Positions 37,116 through 47,867 of a DNA stretch of 64,000 nucleotides are shown here, piece after piece. Each line of letters begins with the position of its first letter. Positions within the stretch are counted from its first letter, which is position 1. The stretch lies in the NCBI RefSeq assembly GCF_000276685.1, contig NC_018108.1, positions 1,364,001-1,428,000 on the forward strand, in the 5' to 3' direction. Position numbers and translations under genes: made by a program. A model generated the notes under the pieces. That model did no database searches, was not told the origin of the DNA, and saw only the letters and a program-made list of their open reading frames with translations. The DNA is from Taylorella equigenitalis ATCC 35865. Its GTDB lineage: Bacteria > Pseudomonadota > Gammaproteobacteria > Burkholderiales > Burkholderiaceae_B.

Positions 37116-37915
37116 TTTTTATCTGTCTCTTCAGGAATAATTTCGGGTGTAAAGGTTACTGCAAAACCCTTAGTATATCTAAAATCAATTTTGCTAATTT
37201 TTCTATCGTTTATTCTATCCAATAACAGGGGCCAAGTGCTAACAAATCTATTAACATTTTGAGCAAAATTAATGGCCTGTTGTTGTCCGCCATATGGATC
37301 TACTAATTCGGCCCCACCATCTCTACCTAATACAAGTTCAATTCCATTATCTAAAATTACATTCCATGCGTACCTGTCACTTAAATGCATCTCTTTAATC
37401 GACATGTTCAATGGTGATATAAGTGTGGCCAATTCACCAGCACGTTGTACGACGAGTTTTTCAGAACCCTCAGGACCATAGTACTGTGGATAGGCAATGT
37501 CCTCTGGAAGTTCATCTCTATTTCCGTTAAACAATTCACCCCAAGTATTAAGAAGCATATCTTCATTCCATTTTGCATACGCTTCATGTTCTTCGATAGT
37601 AAGCACCAAACGATTTGGCCAAACCCTGTTAATTTCAACGCTTCTAACCCATGGCAATGCTTCCACTTTTTCCTTAAGGGTATTTAAATCGGCAGTAAAA
37701 AAATTCCCATCAATTCCCGAGTTTATAGTAGCCTGGATTGAGGCTGGTGAAATGTGATTTAGAGCATTGCCCTTACTTGGTAGTAAGCTTACTTGAGATA
37801 TATTGAAGTACGGTCTATTAATTAAATAATAACCACCACCAACTAACAGTGCAAACACACTTATGGTCATTATTAAATTTGCTATAAAATTTAGTAGCCG
37901 TGTAAACCCAAGCAT
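37112..37915 (-). CDS. ftsQ: cell division protein FtsQ
   Basis: Bitopic division protein. One helix (LIMTISVFALLVGGGYYLI) is followed by a POTRA domain (ISQVSLLPSKG...VEALPWVRSVEINRVWPNRLVLTIEEHEAYAKWN) and a beta domain. It recruits FtsL/FtsB to the septum. At 267 aa it is normal. The stop overlaps ftsA and the start is 1 bp from ddl. Confidence 0.93.
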   Translation of the reverse strand: MLGFTRLLNFIANLIMTISVFALLVGGGYYLINRPYFNISQVSLLPSKGNALNHISPASIQATINSGIDGNFFTADLNTLKEKVEALPWVRSVEINRVWPNRLVLTIEEHEAYAKWNEDMLLNTWGELFNGNRDELPEDIAYPQYYGPEGSEKLVVQRAGELATLISPLNMSIKEMHLSDRYAWNVILDNGIELVLGRDGGAELVDPYGGQQQAINFAQNVNRFVSTWPLLLDRINDRKISKIDFRYTKGFAVTFTPEIIPEETDKK

Positions 37916-37916
37916 T

Positions 37917-38855
37917 TCAGACCTTATTTAACTTCTTTACTTTAAGGCTAGCAGTTTTAAGAATTTCCTCACAAATATCTTCATAGCTCAAACCTATGGC
38001 CTTGGCCGCCATTGGAACTAGCGAATGTGATGTCATGCCAGGAGATGTATTTATCTCTAAAACCCATGGACAATTATTTTTATCTAACATAACATCTACC
38101 CTGGACCAGCCCTGACATTCGAGCGAATCATAAGCTTTAATACAAATATTTTCAATATTTCTAGCTAAATTTTCATCTAATTTTGCAGGACAAATATATT
38201 GCGTATCATCTCGCGTATATTTTTGCTCATAGTCGTAGTTTCCATCTGGAGTTACGATTTCTATTATTGGCAATGCTCTTGTATCAGGCGACTTTCCTAA
38301 AATAGCTACAGTTAGCTCTCTACCCTCAATGCATTTTTCAACCAACATTTCCTCATCAAATTTAATTGATTCGTTAAAAGCCTCTGTTAATTCATCTTGC
38401 GAATGCACTTTCTTAAGCCCAATGGTTGAACCCTCCTGTGGAGGCTTAACTATTATGGGGTAACCAATTTCTTGTGTGGCTTTTTGTAAACCTTCATAAT
38501 CACGCACTACTCTAAATTCAGGAGTTGGTATACCTTCGTGAATAAATATTTTCTTAGAAACGATTTTGTTCATCCCTACAGATGAACTCATCACACCAGG
38601 CCCTGTATATGGAATTTTCAAAAGCTCTAAAAAGCCTTGTATGCAACCATCTTCACCATATTTTCCGTGAAGTGCTATAAAAGCCAAATCAAAATTTTTT
38701 AGTTCCAATAAATCTCTATTTGCAATATCAAATAGTTCAATGTTATAGCCTCGTGACTTAAGGGCATTGCCAACGCCATGACCTGACATTAGAGACACTT
38801 CTCTCTCCGCTGAATTTCCTCCGTACAAAACGGCAATCTTAAGAGATTTGTCCAT
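37917..38855 (-). CDS. ddl: D-alanine-D-alanine ligase
   Basis: ATP-grasp enzyme that makes D-Ala-D-Ala for the peptidoglycan peptide. [55 protein letters not shown], and [29 protein letters not shown] are family motifs. At 312 aa it is the DdlB form found in dcw clusters. It overlaps murC by 17 bp. Confidence 0.97.
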   Translation of the reverse strand: MDKSLKIAVLYGGNSAEREVSLMSGHGVGNALKSRGYNIELFDIANRDLLELKNFDLAFIALHGKYGEDGCIQGFLELLKIPYTGPGVMSSSVGMNKIVSKKIFIHEGIPTPEFRVVRDYEGLQKATQEIGYPIIVKPPQEGSTIGLKKVHSQDELTEAFNESIKFDEEMLVEKCIEGRELTVAILGKSPDTRALPIIEIVTPDGNYDYEQKYTRDDTQYICPAKLDENLARNIENICIKAYDSLECQGWSRVDVMLDKNNCPWVLEINTSPGMTSHSLVPMAAKAIGLSYEDICEEILKTASLKVKKLNKV

Positions 38856-40257
38856 AAGCCTCTCCTAATTTATGAGGAACTTTACTAATTGACCCTGCAC
38901 CAGAACAAATAACAACGTCCCCGTCTTTAGCGATTTTGAGAATAGCTTTTGGCATATCATTAATGTCCTCAACGAATATTGGCTCTACATGACCTGCCAC
39001 ACGTAATGCCCGTGCAAGTGCTCTACCGTCTGCAGCCACGATTGGGGACTCGCCAGCTGGATACACTTCTGACAGAATAACTGCATCAGCCTTTCCAAGT
39101 ACATTTACAAAGTCTTCAAAGCAGTCTCTAGTTCTTGTGTATCGATGAGGCTGAAAAGCAAATACAAGACGCCTTGTAGGCCATGCACCCCTGGCCGCCT
39201 GAATTGTTGCATCCATTTCTACAGGGTGATGTCCATAGTCATCAATGACTGTAAATTTACCACCACCATTATTTTGAATTACATCAAAATCGCCTACTTG
39301 AGTAAACCTTCTGGAAACCCCATTAAACTCAGATAAAGCCTTTTCGATATCAGAATCGGCAACACCAACCTCAGTACCGACGGCAATAGCTGCCAAAGCA
39401 TTTAAGACATTATGTTGACCAGGTATGTTGAGTGAAATATGCAATTGAGGCAGTTCTTTACCTTGGTATTTTCTTATTACATCGAACTCCATTCGAGTAC
39501 CATTATTTTCGATGTTTATAGCTCGAAAATGGGCTTGTTCGTTTAACCCATACGTTGTTGATGAGCAGGAAATAAATGGCATGATATTGCGAACATTTTC
39601 ATCATCAGTACAGATAATTGCCGAGCCATAAAATGGCAATCTCTGTGCAAATTCTACAAATGCACCTCTGAGCTTTGCTACATCATGCCCATATGTGTCC
39701 ATATGATCTGAATCAATGTTGGTGATTATTGCTATGGTTGGGAATAAATGAAGAAATGAGGCATCTGACTCATCTGCCTCAACAACAATATAATCGCCCG
39801 TTCCTAATTTCGCATTTGCACCAGCAGAATTTAATCTGCCCCCAATTACAAAAGTTGGGTCCAATCCCCCAGTCGCTAGAACACTTGCTACCAATGATGT
39901 GGTCGTTGTTTTACCATGCGTTCCAGCCACTGCTATACCGCTTTTAAGTCGCATCAGCTCAGCAAGCATAATAGCTCTCGGTACAACAGGAATATGCAAT
40001 GAACGTGCTTTTAGAACCTCAGGATTGCCTTGAGATACAGCAGTTGAAACAACAATAGCGTCAGCTCCATCTAGATAATCTGCACTGTGCCCTTCATATA
40101 TCGTTGCACCTAGTTTTTCAAGTCGATCTGTAGTTGAGCTTAAACTTAAATCAGATCCAGTAATTTTGTAGCCCAAATTCAGCAACACTTCGGCAATACC
40201 ACTCATGCCTGAGCCACCAATCCCTACAAAATGAAGATGTTTAATTTTGTGTTTCAT
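38839..40257 (-). CDS. murC: UDP-N-acetylmuramate-L-alanine ligase MurC
   Basis: Adds L-Ala to UDP-MurNAc. [28 protein letters not shown] is the UDP-binding start, [18 protein letters not shown] the ATP loop, [12 protein letters not shown] and YGHHPVE later motifs. I chose the ATG at 40257 ([12 protein letters not shown]). The frame runs further upstream to 40290, but that overlaps murG and adds residues MurC proteins lack. It overlaps both neighbours by about 17 bp. Confidence 0.97.
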   Translation of the reverse strand: MKHKIKHLHFVGIGGSGMSGIAEVLLNLGYKITGSDLSLSSTTDRLEKLGATIYEGHSADYLDGADAIVVSTAVSQGNPEVLKARSLHIPVVPRAIMLAELMRLKSGIAVAGTHGKTTTTSLVASVLATGGLDPTFVIGGRLNSAGANAKLGTGDYIVVEADESDASFLHLFPTIAIITNIDSDHMDTYGHDVAKLRGAFVEFAQRLPFYGSAIICTDDENVRNIMPFISCSSTTYGLNEQAHFRAINIENNGTRMEFDVIRKYQGKELPQLHISLNIPGQHNVLNALAAIAVGTEVGVADSDIEKALSEFNGVSRRFTQVGDFDVIQNNGGGKFTVIDDYGHHPVEMDATIQAARGAWPTRRLVFAFQPHRYTRTRDCFEDFVNVLGKADAVILSEVYPAGESPIVAADGRALARALRVAGHVEPIFVEDINDMPKAILKIAKDGDVVICSGAGSISKVPHKLGEAYGQIS

Positions 40258-41323
40258 CGTTATTAACCAATTGTTCGCATATATCTGCACACCTAGTGGC
40301 TGCGAAATTTTCTTTGCCTATTGTCTCTGCCCTAATAGCAATTTCTTTTAATTTATCTCTGTCCATAGATAACAAAAAATCTTTTAACTTTTCAGCAGTT
40401 AAATCTTTTTGCACTAAAAGAAATCCAGCATCCTGATCAGATAAAAATTTTGCATTTGCAGTTTGATGATCATCAATAGCATGTGGCAATGGAACAAAAG
40501 CCGCAGCTACACCAACTACACAAACTTCCGCTACTGTCATCGCCCCTGATCTACAAATTAATATATCTGATTCTCCAAGTTTAGCCCCCATATCATCAAT
40601 AAAGGATAGACATTTAGCATCTACGTTTAATGCTTTATATTTTTGAATTAAATCGTCTAAATTATTTTGACCTGCTTGGTGTACAACTTGGGGACGTGTT
40701 TCTTTAGGAATAAGAGATATAGCCTTTGGTAATAAATCATTTAAGGGACCTGCTCCTTGGCTACCACCAACAACTAATAGTTTTAGCGGACCAACCCTTG
40801 AGCTATATCTTTCATTTGTTGATATGTTTTGATTTAACGATTTCCTCACAGGATTACCAACATATTCCCCATTTTTAAATACATTAGGAAATCCAGTTAA
40901 TATTCGCTTTGCAAATTTGGCAATATGTTTATTTGCGGTTCCTGCTACTGCATTGGCTTCATGTATAACCACGGGAATACCTAAAAACTTGGCTACAAGT
41001 GCTCCGGGAAAGGATACATATCCACCCATGCCCATAACTACAGACACCTTACTTTGCTTAATTGCTTTTTTTGCCTCTCTGCAGGCCTTTAAAAGATTGA
41101 AGGGCATTTGAAGCAAACCACCAATACCCTTGCCTCTTAAGGAGGTGAATTCCATATGATGAAATTCATAACCAGCTGGGGGAACCATTTTTCCTTCCAT
41201 TTTGTTTATATTGCCAAGCCAGTGAATTTCCCAACCACGAGTGGCTAGTTCGGATGCTATTGCCAACCCAGGAGTTATGTGTCCTCCTGTGCCTCCAGCC
41301 ATAATCATAATAGCTTTACGCAT
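40241..41323 (-). CDS. murG: undecaprenyl-PP-MurNAc-pentapeptide GlcNAc transferase MurG
   Basis: Makes lipid II at the inner face of the membrane. [17 protein letters not shown] is the first glycine loop, [17 protein letters not shown] follows, [16 protein letters not shown] the third, and [12 protein letters not shown]...[14 protein letters not shown] the UDP-GlcNAc site. The ATG at 41323 has GGAG 8 bases upstream and is preferred over the longer frame to 41335. It overlaps ftsW. Confidence 0.97.
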   Translation of the reverse strand: MRKAIMIMAGGTGGHITPGLAIASELATRGWEIHWLGNINKMEGKMVPPAGYEFHHMEFTSLRGKGIGGLLQMPFNLLKACREAKKAIKQSKVSVVMGMGGYVSFPGALVAKFLGIPVVIHEANAVAGTANKHIAKFAKRILTGFPNVFKNGEYVGNPVRKSLNQNISTNERYSSRVGPLKLLVVGGSQGAGPLNDLLPKAISLIPKETRPQVVHQAGQNNLDDLIQKYKALNVDAKCLSFIDDMGAKLGESDILICRSGAMTVAEVCVVGVAAAFVPLPHAIDDHQTANAKFLSDQDAGFLLVQKDLTAEKLKDFLLSMDRDKLKEIAIRAETIGKENFAATRCADICEQLVNNDETQN

Positions 41324-42518
41324 AACTCGCTCCAATACCTAGGGGTTTTTGTCCTCTCATAAGGCAACGATTTTCGTAGTCCACCCGCAAAAGCAATCCG
41401 AAGGCCATAAGACTTATAACGATGGAAGAGCCACCATAACTGATAAAAGGCAATGTTAGACCTTTAGTTGGAAACACCCCAAAACAAACTCCTAAATTTA
41501 CTATAGCCTGCACACCAAACCAGACCACGACCCCCTGAGCGACTAATCCATTAAAAAGACGATCCATAGCTATAGCTTGACGTCCTACATTTAATCCCTT
41601 TCTAACGAGCAAAACAAAAAGCAGTATTACGAAAAATATACCGACAAAACCAAGCTCTTCTCCAACTACAGCCATAATAAAGTCTGTGTGAGCTTCGGGT
41701 AGGTAGTGTAATTTTTCTATGCTTAAACCAAGGCCTTCACCGAAAAAACCTCCACGCCCAACTGCAATTAAAGAATGAGTTAATTGGTATCCTGTATTTT
41801 GAGCATGTTCTTGACTGAATGGATCAAGGTATGCAAAAAATCTCTGCATACGCCAAGGAGCAGTTAGTATTGCAGCTATAACCAAAAGAACGGCTGATAA
41901 AAACAATAATGAAAACAAGGCAAAACCTAAACCGCCTAAAAGCAGAATGGACATTACAATAGCCACTACTACCATGGTCGCCCCAAGATCAGGCTCATTT
42001 ATTAAAAGAAAACAAATAATCCCTAAATAGATAATAATTGGAAGAAATCCTTTAAGCCCATGAATACTTTTTTGTTTTCTTACCGTGTAGGCAGATGTAA
42101 AAACTATCATGGTCAATTTAGCAAATTCGGATGGCTGAAAATTAAATGGTCCAATGGGAATCCATCTATAGGCATAATTTACTTCTCGACCTATGCCAGG
42201 AACTAGCACTAAAGCTAAGAGTAGAAAACAAATGCAATAACCCCAAAAAGCCTTAGAATCCCAAAATTTCATTGGCATTAAAAACGTAAATGCCATTGCG
42301 AACAGCCCAATTAATATAAAAATTAACTGTCGAGAGAAAAAATAATACCTTCCAGCATTTACATATTTAGGACCATCACCAAGTGCAATTGAGGATGAGA
42401 ATACCATGATAAGACCCATAATTAGAAGTGTTCCTACAATGCACAACAATGAGAGATCAATCTCCCTCATTGAAGTTCTAGGATTTCTTTGACTGATAGA
42501 GTCTACATAGGAATTCAT
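41316..42518 (-). CDS. ftsW: septal peptidoglycan glycosyltransferase FtsW (SEDS)
   Basis: SEDS membrane protein with ten helices. Motifs are PLGIN-like GWIP equivalent YRWIPIGPFNFQPSEFAKL, INEPDLGATMVV with the catalytic Asp region, YQLTHSLIAVGRGGFFGEGLG, LPEAHTDFIMAVVGEELG, and LTLPFISYGGSSI. It polymerises lipid II together with FtsI, whose gene lies upstream in the same cluster. The 3' end overlaps murG and the 5' end overlaps the murD stop (ATGA type). Confidence 0.96.
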   Translation of the reverse strand: MNSYVDSISQRNPRTSMREIDLSLLCIVGTLLIMGLIMVFSSSIALGDGPKYVNAGRYYFFSRQLIFILIGLFAMAFTFLMPMKFWDSKAFWGYCICFLLLALVLVPGIGREVNYAYRWIPIGPFNFQPSEFAKLTMIVFTSAYTVRKQKSIHGLKGFLPIIIYLGIICFLLINEPDLGATMVVVAIVMSILLLGGLGFALFSLLFLSAVLLVIAAILTAPWRMQRFFAYLDPFSQEHAQNTGYQLTHSLIAVGRGGFFGEGLGLSIEKLHYLPEAHTDFIMAVVGEELGFVGIFFVILLFVLLVRKGLNVGRQAIAMDRLFNGLVAQGVVVWFGVQAIVNLGVCFGVFPTKGLTLPFISYGGSSIVISLMAFGLLLRVDYENRCLMRGQKPLGIGASYA

Positions 42519-43957
42519 GCTATCTCACCTTTGGATAGGGCTAATTCATTTATAGCCTCGACAAACTTAACGCCTCGTTCATGATAATTTTTGAACATGT
42601 CGATGCTTGCACAAGCTGGAGATAGTAATACCAAGTCACCAGATTGAGCTAGTTTAAAAGACTCTACAACAGCCTCATCTATGGTGTTTACTACAACAAC
42701 TGGAATAGTTTCTTCAAATTTAAAATCCTTAATATGTAAATAGTGCGAAAGAATATTTTTATCTTTCCCTATAAGAACTATACCTTTGAGACCATTAGAT
42801 TTAGTTCGATTTCTTAGTGATTCATATAAAGGTGTAAAATCTTGTCCTTTTCCTTCACCGCCAAGTATAACTACTAGATTTCTGTACATACCATCAATCG
42901 CAGCTACTGTAGCTCCTACATTTGTACCCTTACTATCATCAATAAAATTTACACCCTGAATATCTCTTACATAAGTGCATCTGTGATTGTGAGCCTCATA
43001 ATCTCTAAGAGCAGTCAATAAAGGCTCAAATGGTAAGTCAATTGCTCGACATAGTTGCATCGCAGCCATTGCATTAAGGACATTATGATTACCTCTAATT
43101 TTCATAGCTTCTACTGGCATAAGGTTTTTATCTGTTGTGCAGAACCACTTCATACCATTAACTTCTTTTATACCAATGTCCTCTTTATTAATAGGTAAAG
43201 AATCCCTGTAAACCAAAGCATTTGATAGACCAAATTCTTTAAATTGATTTTCATCTACGACAGCGATTTTTGAATGGGAAAATATTTTCTTTTTGCTGGC
43301 AATGTAAGCCTCCATGCTTCCATGCCAATCTATATGATCTTGAGTGATATTTAAAATAGTTGAGGCATCTAAACAAATATAGTCTGTATAAAAAAGCTGA
43401 GCGCTAGATAGTTCAAGAGAAATAACATCTGGCCATGAATTTTTTTCTTCGAATTCGCATACTACCGTTAAAGCCGATGGGCTAATATTACCTGCCTCAA
43501 CAGACTTCAGACCTGCATACTCACACATCAAACGCACCATCGAGGTTACAGTGGTTTTGCCGTTAGTACCAGTAATGCCGATAATTTTAATTTGCTTAGA
43601 ATTTGATTTTACAGCTTCATAAAAAAGATCGATTTCGCTAATAATTTTGATTTCGTTTTCTTGCGAAAAATTAACAATAGCTTTAAGCAAATCAGATTCA
43701 GGCGACAAACCAGGACTTACAACTACAAAATCAAAACTAGAATCTATGTGATCTAAGAAATTATCTTTATTTAAATTAAATTTGATATTATTTTTACTTA
43801 CACCAAGTTTCAAAAAATCTTCGATATTTTGATGACCAGACCTGGTATCTGAACAAAAGACTTCATGACCATGCTTATTAAGCCATTTGGCACATGCATA
43901 GCCAGTTTCACCCAAACCAAGGATTAAAAACTTTTGTTTCTCTTTAAGCATTTCCAA
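42515..43957 (-). CDS. murD: UDP-N-acetylmuramoylalanine-D-glutamate ligase MurD
   Basis: Adds D-Glu to UDP-MurNAc-Ala. LILGLGETGYACAKWLNKHGHEVFCSD is the N-terminal fold, IGITGTNGKTTVTSMVRLM the ATP loop, LNITQDHIDWHGSMEAYIASKKKIF and FIDDSKGTNVGATVAAIDG the later motifs. At 480 aa it is slightly longer than the usual 440-450. It ends 4 bp inside ftsW, and mraY ends next to its start. Confidence 0.96.
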   Translation of the reverse strand: MEMLKEKQKFLILGLGETGYACAKWLNKHGHEVFCSDTRSGHQNIEDFLKLGVSKNNIKFNLNKDNFLDHIDSSFDFVVVSPGLSPESDLLKAIVNFSQENEIKIISEIDLFYEAVKSNSKQIKIIGITGTNGKTTVTSMVRLMCEYAGLKSVEAGNISPSALTVVCEFEEKNSWPDVISLELSSAQLFYTDYICLDASTILNITQDHIDWHGSMEAYIASKKKIFSHSKIAVVDENQFKEFGLSNALVYRDSLPINKEDIGIKEVNGMKWFCTTDKNLMPVEAMKIRGNHNVLNAMAAMQLCRAIDLPFEPLLTALRDYEAHNHRCTYVRDIQGVNFIDDSKGTNVGATVAAIDGMYRNLVVILGGEGKGQDFTPLYESLRNRTKSNGLKGIVLIGKDKNILSHYLHIKDFKFEETIPVVVVNTIDEAVVESFKLAQSGDLVLLSPACASIDMFKNYHERGVKFVEAINELALSKGEIA

Positions 43958-45127
43958 CTACCTAAGTTTTAATGTAGATAATCCAATTAAAACCAAAACA
44001 ATTGTGATTATCCAAAATCTAACTACAACTTGAGTTTCCTTCCAACCCACTTCTTCAAAGTGATGGTGCAGAGGTGCCATTTTTAATATTCTTCTGCCTT
44101 CACCATATTTTTTCTTTGTATATCTAAACCAAGAAACCTGCAACATGACTGAGATGGTCTCTGCAACAAAGACACCGCCCATTACAAAAAACACAATTTC
44201 CTGACGGGCTATAACTGCAATACACCCCAACATACCTCCAAGAGCCAGAGCCCCTACATCACCCATGAAAACTTGAGCTGGGTATGTGTTAAACCAAAGA
44301 AATGCAAGACCCGCACCACCAAGAGCTGCGCATAGGACTAACATTTCTGAGGCACCAGGAATGTAAGGGAAAAGAAAATAACCTGAATAATCTACGCGCC
44401 CAACAACATATGCAAAAATACCTAATGCTCCACCAACCATCACTGTAGGCATAATGGCTAACCCATCCAATCCATCAGTTAGATTTACTGCATTACTCGA
44501 GCCAACTATCACTATCCATGTCAACGCAGCAAATCCAAAAACACCGAGCGGATAACTAACATTTTTAAAAAATGGAACTATTAAATCAGCTCTAGTAGGA
44601 AGTCCCATCGTAAAACCACTCATAACCCATTCTTTAAATAAAGGCCATAAGTCCGTATTTGCTGGGACTGCAACAGCAAAACTTAAATATATAGCTGCAA
44701 CGATACCAACAATGGTTTGCCACATGAACTTTTCTTTTGATTTCATACCCTCAGGGTCACGATAAACAATTTTTTTGTAATCGTCGGCCCAACCAATGGC
44801 ACCAAAACCTAACGTAACTAACAAAACGACCCACACAAAACGATTAGTCAAATCGGCCCATAAGAATGTACTAATAGCAATCGATATAAGGATCAAAACT
44901 CCACCCATAGTTGGAGTACCGTTTTTTGCTAAATGTTCTTTTGGTCCGTAAGCTCTAACAGCTTGACCTACTTTTAACTCAGTAAGTTTACGAATAACAT
45001 ATGGTCCAGCACTTAAACCAAGCAAAATTGATGTTAAGCAGGCAAAAACGGCCCTAAAAGTTATGTAATCAAATATTTTTAAAAACGTATATTTGTCAGC
45101 AAAAGAAATGAAAAAAGCGTACAACAT
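43958..45127 (-). CDS. mraY: phospho-MurNAc-pentapeptide translocase MraY
   Basis: Ten-helix enzyme that makes lipid [28 protein letters not shown] with the DDxxK motif, [40 protein letters not shown], and [15 protein letters not shown] are the family motifs. At 389 aa it has the N-terminal extension common in betaproteobacteria. It is 7 bp from the murEF fusion. Confidence 0.97.
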   Translation of the reverse strand: MLYAFFISFADKYTFLKIFDYITFRAVFACLTSILLGLSAGPYVIRKLTELKVGQAVRAYGPKEHLAKNGTPTMGGVLILISIAISTFLWADLTNRFVWVVLLVTLGFGAIGWADDYKKIVYRDPEGMKSKEKFMWQTIVGIVAAIYLSFAVAVPANTDLWPLFKEWVMSGFTMGLPTRADLIVPFFKNVSYPLGVFGFAALTWIVIVGSSNAVNLTDGLDGLAIMPTVMVGGALGIFAYVVGRVDYSGYFLFPYIPGASEMLVLCAALGGAGLAFLWFNTYPAQVFMGDVGALALGGMLGCIAVIARQEIVFFVMGGVFVAETISVMLQVSWFRYTKKKYGEGRRILKMAPLHHHFEEVGWKETQVVVRFWIITIVLVLIGLSTLKLR

Positions 45128-45134
45128 TTAAACT

Positions 45135-47864
45135 TTAATCCTTAGTAAGAGCCTCAAGAACTTTTTCCATTTTCATAAATCTAGAGCCCTTGATGATGAT
45201 TGATTTTGAATGTAGTGAAATTAAAAATTTAGCAAGTTCATCATGACTATTAAAGTGTGTGTTATCGCCAAATTTTTCTTGTGCGAATTTAGTTAGCTCG
45301 CCCAATGTTAAAAGATTATCTATACCATTTTCCCTTGCGTAGGCCCCTATTTCTTCATGCATTTGCACACCATCAACACCAACTTCCCCCATATCACCCA
45401 ATACCAATGTACGTGGAGTAGCTAAGGTTTTAAGGATATCAATAGCTGCTATAACTGAGTCAGGATTTGCATTATATGTATCGTCTAGAATTACGGTGCC
45501 GTCTTTCAATATATGTTTCTGCAATCGACCCTTGACTGCTTTAAATTCAGCCAAGCCTGATTCAATATATTTTTTATCTATACCTGCACTTAAAGTAGTG
45601 GCTATAGCTGCAAGTGCATTTTGGATATTATGATCACCTAAAATTGATAAGTGAATATTTAATTTTTCACTCTCTACATCGACAGTGAAACTAGATCCCT
45701 CAGAGTCATATGAGATATTAGTGGCATTAACTGACCCAGCTTCTCCAAATGTAATAGATTTACAGTGTCTAGACTGCTCATCCCATATATAGGAATACGG
45801 TGAACTTCTCGGGTAAATAGCTACACCATCAGCATCTAAAGACTGGAAAACACTGCCATTTTCCCTGGCTACCGCTTCAACACTTTTCATAAACTCTTGA
45901 TGCTCACGCTGTGCATTTGTAACTACTGCAATTGTAGGTTTTGCTAACCCTGAGAGATACTCTATTTCACCTGGATGATTCATTCCAAGTTCAAATACTG
46001 CAATTCTATGATTATCTGTAAGACTTAGAAGACTTTTTGGAACGCCAATATGATTATTAAGATTACCTCTAGTAGCGAAATAGGCTCCATCTCCAGCATA
46101 AGACTTTAATATAGAGGCTATCATTTCCTTGCACGTGGTTTTTCCATTCGATCCACACACTGCAATAACAGGTATATCGAATTGAGATCGCCATGCTTTA
46201 GCAATAGTACCCATTGCCAAAGTGGTATCGTCTACTATAAATTGTCTAACTTTAGCTTTTGGATTGGGTTTGCTTACTATTGCCCCTATGCAATCAATAG
46301 TTTCTAGAAAATCATGCCCATCAAAATTCTCTCCCTTTATTGCCAAGAAAATCTCGTCAGATTTTAGAGTTCTACTATCCGTATTGATTTTATAACCCGC
46401 CCTAAGCATCAAGCCAATCCCAGCCCAATGAGAATCATCAAAGTGATGCTTAACACCATTTATTTCTTGATAATCCTCATGCCCTTTGCCAGCAATAAGT
46501 ATGGTGTCATTTTTCGAAGCATTTAGTATTGCATGAAGAATTGTGTATGCTCTATCAATATGTGAGAATGAGTATTTTTTTGCCCCTTTCAGTATGTCAT
46601 TTAAGATATCACTAGCATTTTCAGTTCTTGGATTATCGCTAGTTATATAAATATCATCTGCACACTCAGAAGCTACTTTGGCCATTACAGGTCTTTTAGT
46701 TTTGTCTCTATCTCCTCCACAGCCAAATACACATGCCATCTTTCCGCCTCTAATATTTTTTACGACTTCAAGAGCTTTTATCGCATTTGCCAATGCATCT
46801 GGAGTATGTGAATAATCAACATATACATGAGGTAAATTTATAAGTCTAGAACTTGAAAACGGTTGAATATCTATAAGTTCAAGGCGACCAGGAACAGGTC
46901 TTATTGTGGCTATAATTTCTACTATTTTTTCTACACTTACATTTAAGTGACTTAGAACACCTGCTACTAAAAGGAGATTATAAATATTGTGACGACCAGC
47001 AAGTCTAGTTATAACTTGCGACTTACCCTCAGGCAACTGTATATTGAAAGATAGTCCATAATCGTGAAATTCAAGTTCTGATGCAGTTATGACAGCTTTT
47101 GAGTTGGATAATATACTGTAACCAAGATTACGACTAGCTTTACTTTTTTCGTACATACGAACCCCAGCCATATCATCAAGGTTAAAAATTGCACACTCTA
47201 AACCATCTCGCAAAAACAAGGAAGTCTTGGCTTCTTCGTATTCTTGCATCGATTTATGATAGTCTAGATGATCTAAAGTAAGATTTGTAAATCCCGCTAT
47301 CTTAATTTGAACTGAATCTAAACGTCCTTGCTCTATACCTATAGATGAGGCCTCAATCGTCACAATTTCAATTCCACGTGCAACAAGAGTAGCTAAAATC
47401 CTATGTACACTTAAAACATCTGGAGTTGTTAGGCTACCCCCAAGGTTTTCTCCTGAAGGCAATATCGTACCCAAAGTTCCAATAGTCGCACACGGTATAT
47501 TTATGGAATTCAGTGCCTTTGAAATCCAATGAGCACATGATGTTTTACCATTAGTTCCTGTTAGAGCAATAACCGCTATCTTGCTTGATGGACTACCATA
47601 CCAGGCATCTGCAAGCTCCCCTAACTTTTGACGAAGGTTTTTAACTACTAATACTGGCGTTTGTAAAACAACAATATCTAAATTATCTTCAATAAGGATT
47701 GCAGAGGCACCGTTTTCTATGGCATCTGTTAAAAACTCTTTCCCGTCTCCTTTATGCCCTTTACAAGCGACAAAGACATCCCCTTTTTGGATGTCTCTGC
47801 TATCAAGTCTCAAGTGAGCATCTAAATCTACATGCTGCTTAAGCCAATTCAAAATTTCATACAT
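45135..47864 (-). CDS. murEF: MurE-MurF fusion ligase
   Basis: One 909-aa reading frame carries two ligases. Residues 1 to about 487 are MurE, with GTNGKT at 103-108 and DNPR at 410-413; the latter is typical of enzymes that add meso-diaminopimelate. Residues from about 488 on are MurF, with SRTLKSDEIFLAIKG, a second ATP loop GSNGKT at 571-576, FELGMNHPGEIEYL and LDDTYNANPDS. MurF adds D-Ala-D-Ala. The fusion has no stop or frameshift between halves. Fused MurE-MurF is known in Alcaligenaceae such as Bordetella and supports the taxonomic call. Confidence 0.95.
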   Translation of the reverse strand: MYEILNWLKQHVDLDAHLRLDSRDIQKGDVFVACKGHKGDGKEFLTDAIENGASAILIEDNLDIVVLQTPVLVVKNLRQKLGELADAWYGSPSSKIAVIALTGTNGKTSCAHWISKALNSINIPCATIGTLGTILPSGENLGGSLTTPDVLSVHRILATLVARGIEIVTIEASSIGIEQGRLDSVQIKIAGFTNLTLDHLDYHKSMQEYEEAKTSLFLRDGLECAIFNLDDMAGVRMYEKSKASRNLGYSILSNSKAVITASELEFHDYGLSFNIQLPEGKSQVITRLAGRHNIYNLLLVAGVLSHLNVSVEKIVEIIATIRPVPGRLELIDIQPFSSSRLINLPHVYVDYSHTPDALANAIKALEVVKNIRGGKMACVFGCGGDRDKTKRPVMAKVASECADDIYITSDNPRTENASDILNDILKGAKKYSFSHIDRAYTILHAILNASKNDTILIAGKGHEDYQEINGVKHHFDDSHWAGIGLMLRAGYKINTDSRTLKSDEIFLAIKGENFDGHDFLETIDCIGAIVSKPNPKAKVRQFIVDDTTLAMGTIAKAWRSQFDIPVIAVCGSNGKTTCKEMIASILKSYAGDGAYFATRGNLNNHIGVPKSLLSLTDNHRIAVFELGMNHPGEIEYLSGLAKPTIAVVTNAQREHQEFMKSVEAVARENGSVFQSLDADGVAIYPRSSPYSYIWDEQSRHCKSITFGEAGSVNATNISYDSEGSSFTVDVESEKLNIHLSILGDHNIQNALAAIATTLSAGIDKKYIESGLAEFKAVKGRLQKHILKDGTVILDDTYNANPDSVIAAIDILKTLATPRTLVLGDMGEVGVDGVQMHEEIGAYARENGIDNLLTLGELTKFAQEKFGDNTHFNSHDELAKFLISLHSKSIIIKGSRFMKMEKVLEALTKD

Positions 47865-47867
47865 TTA

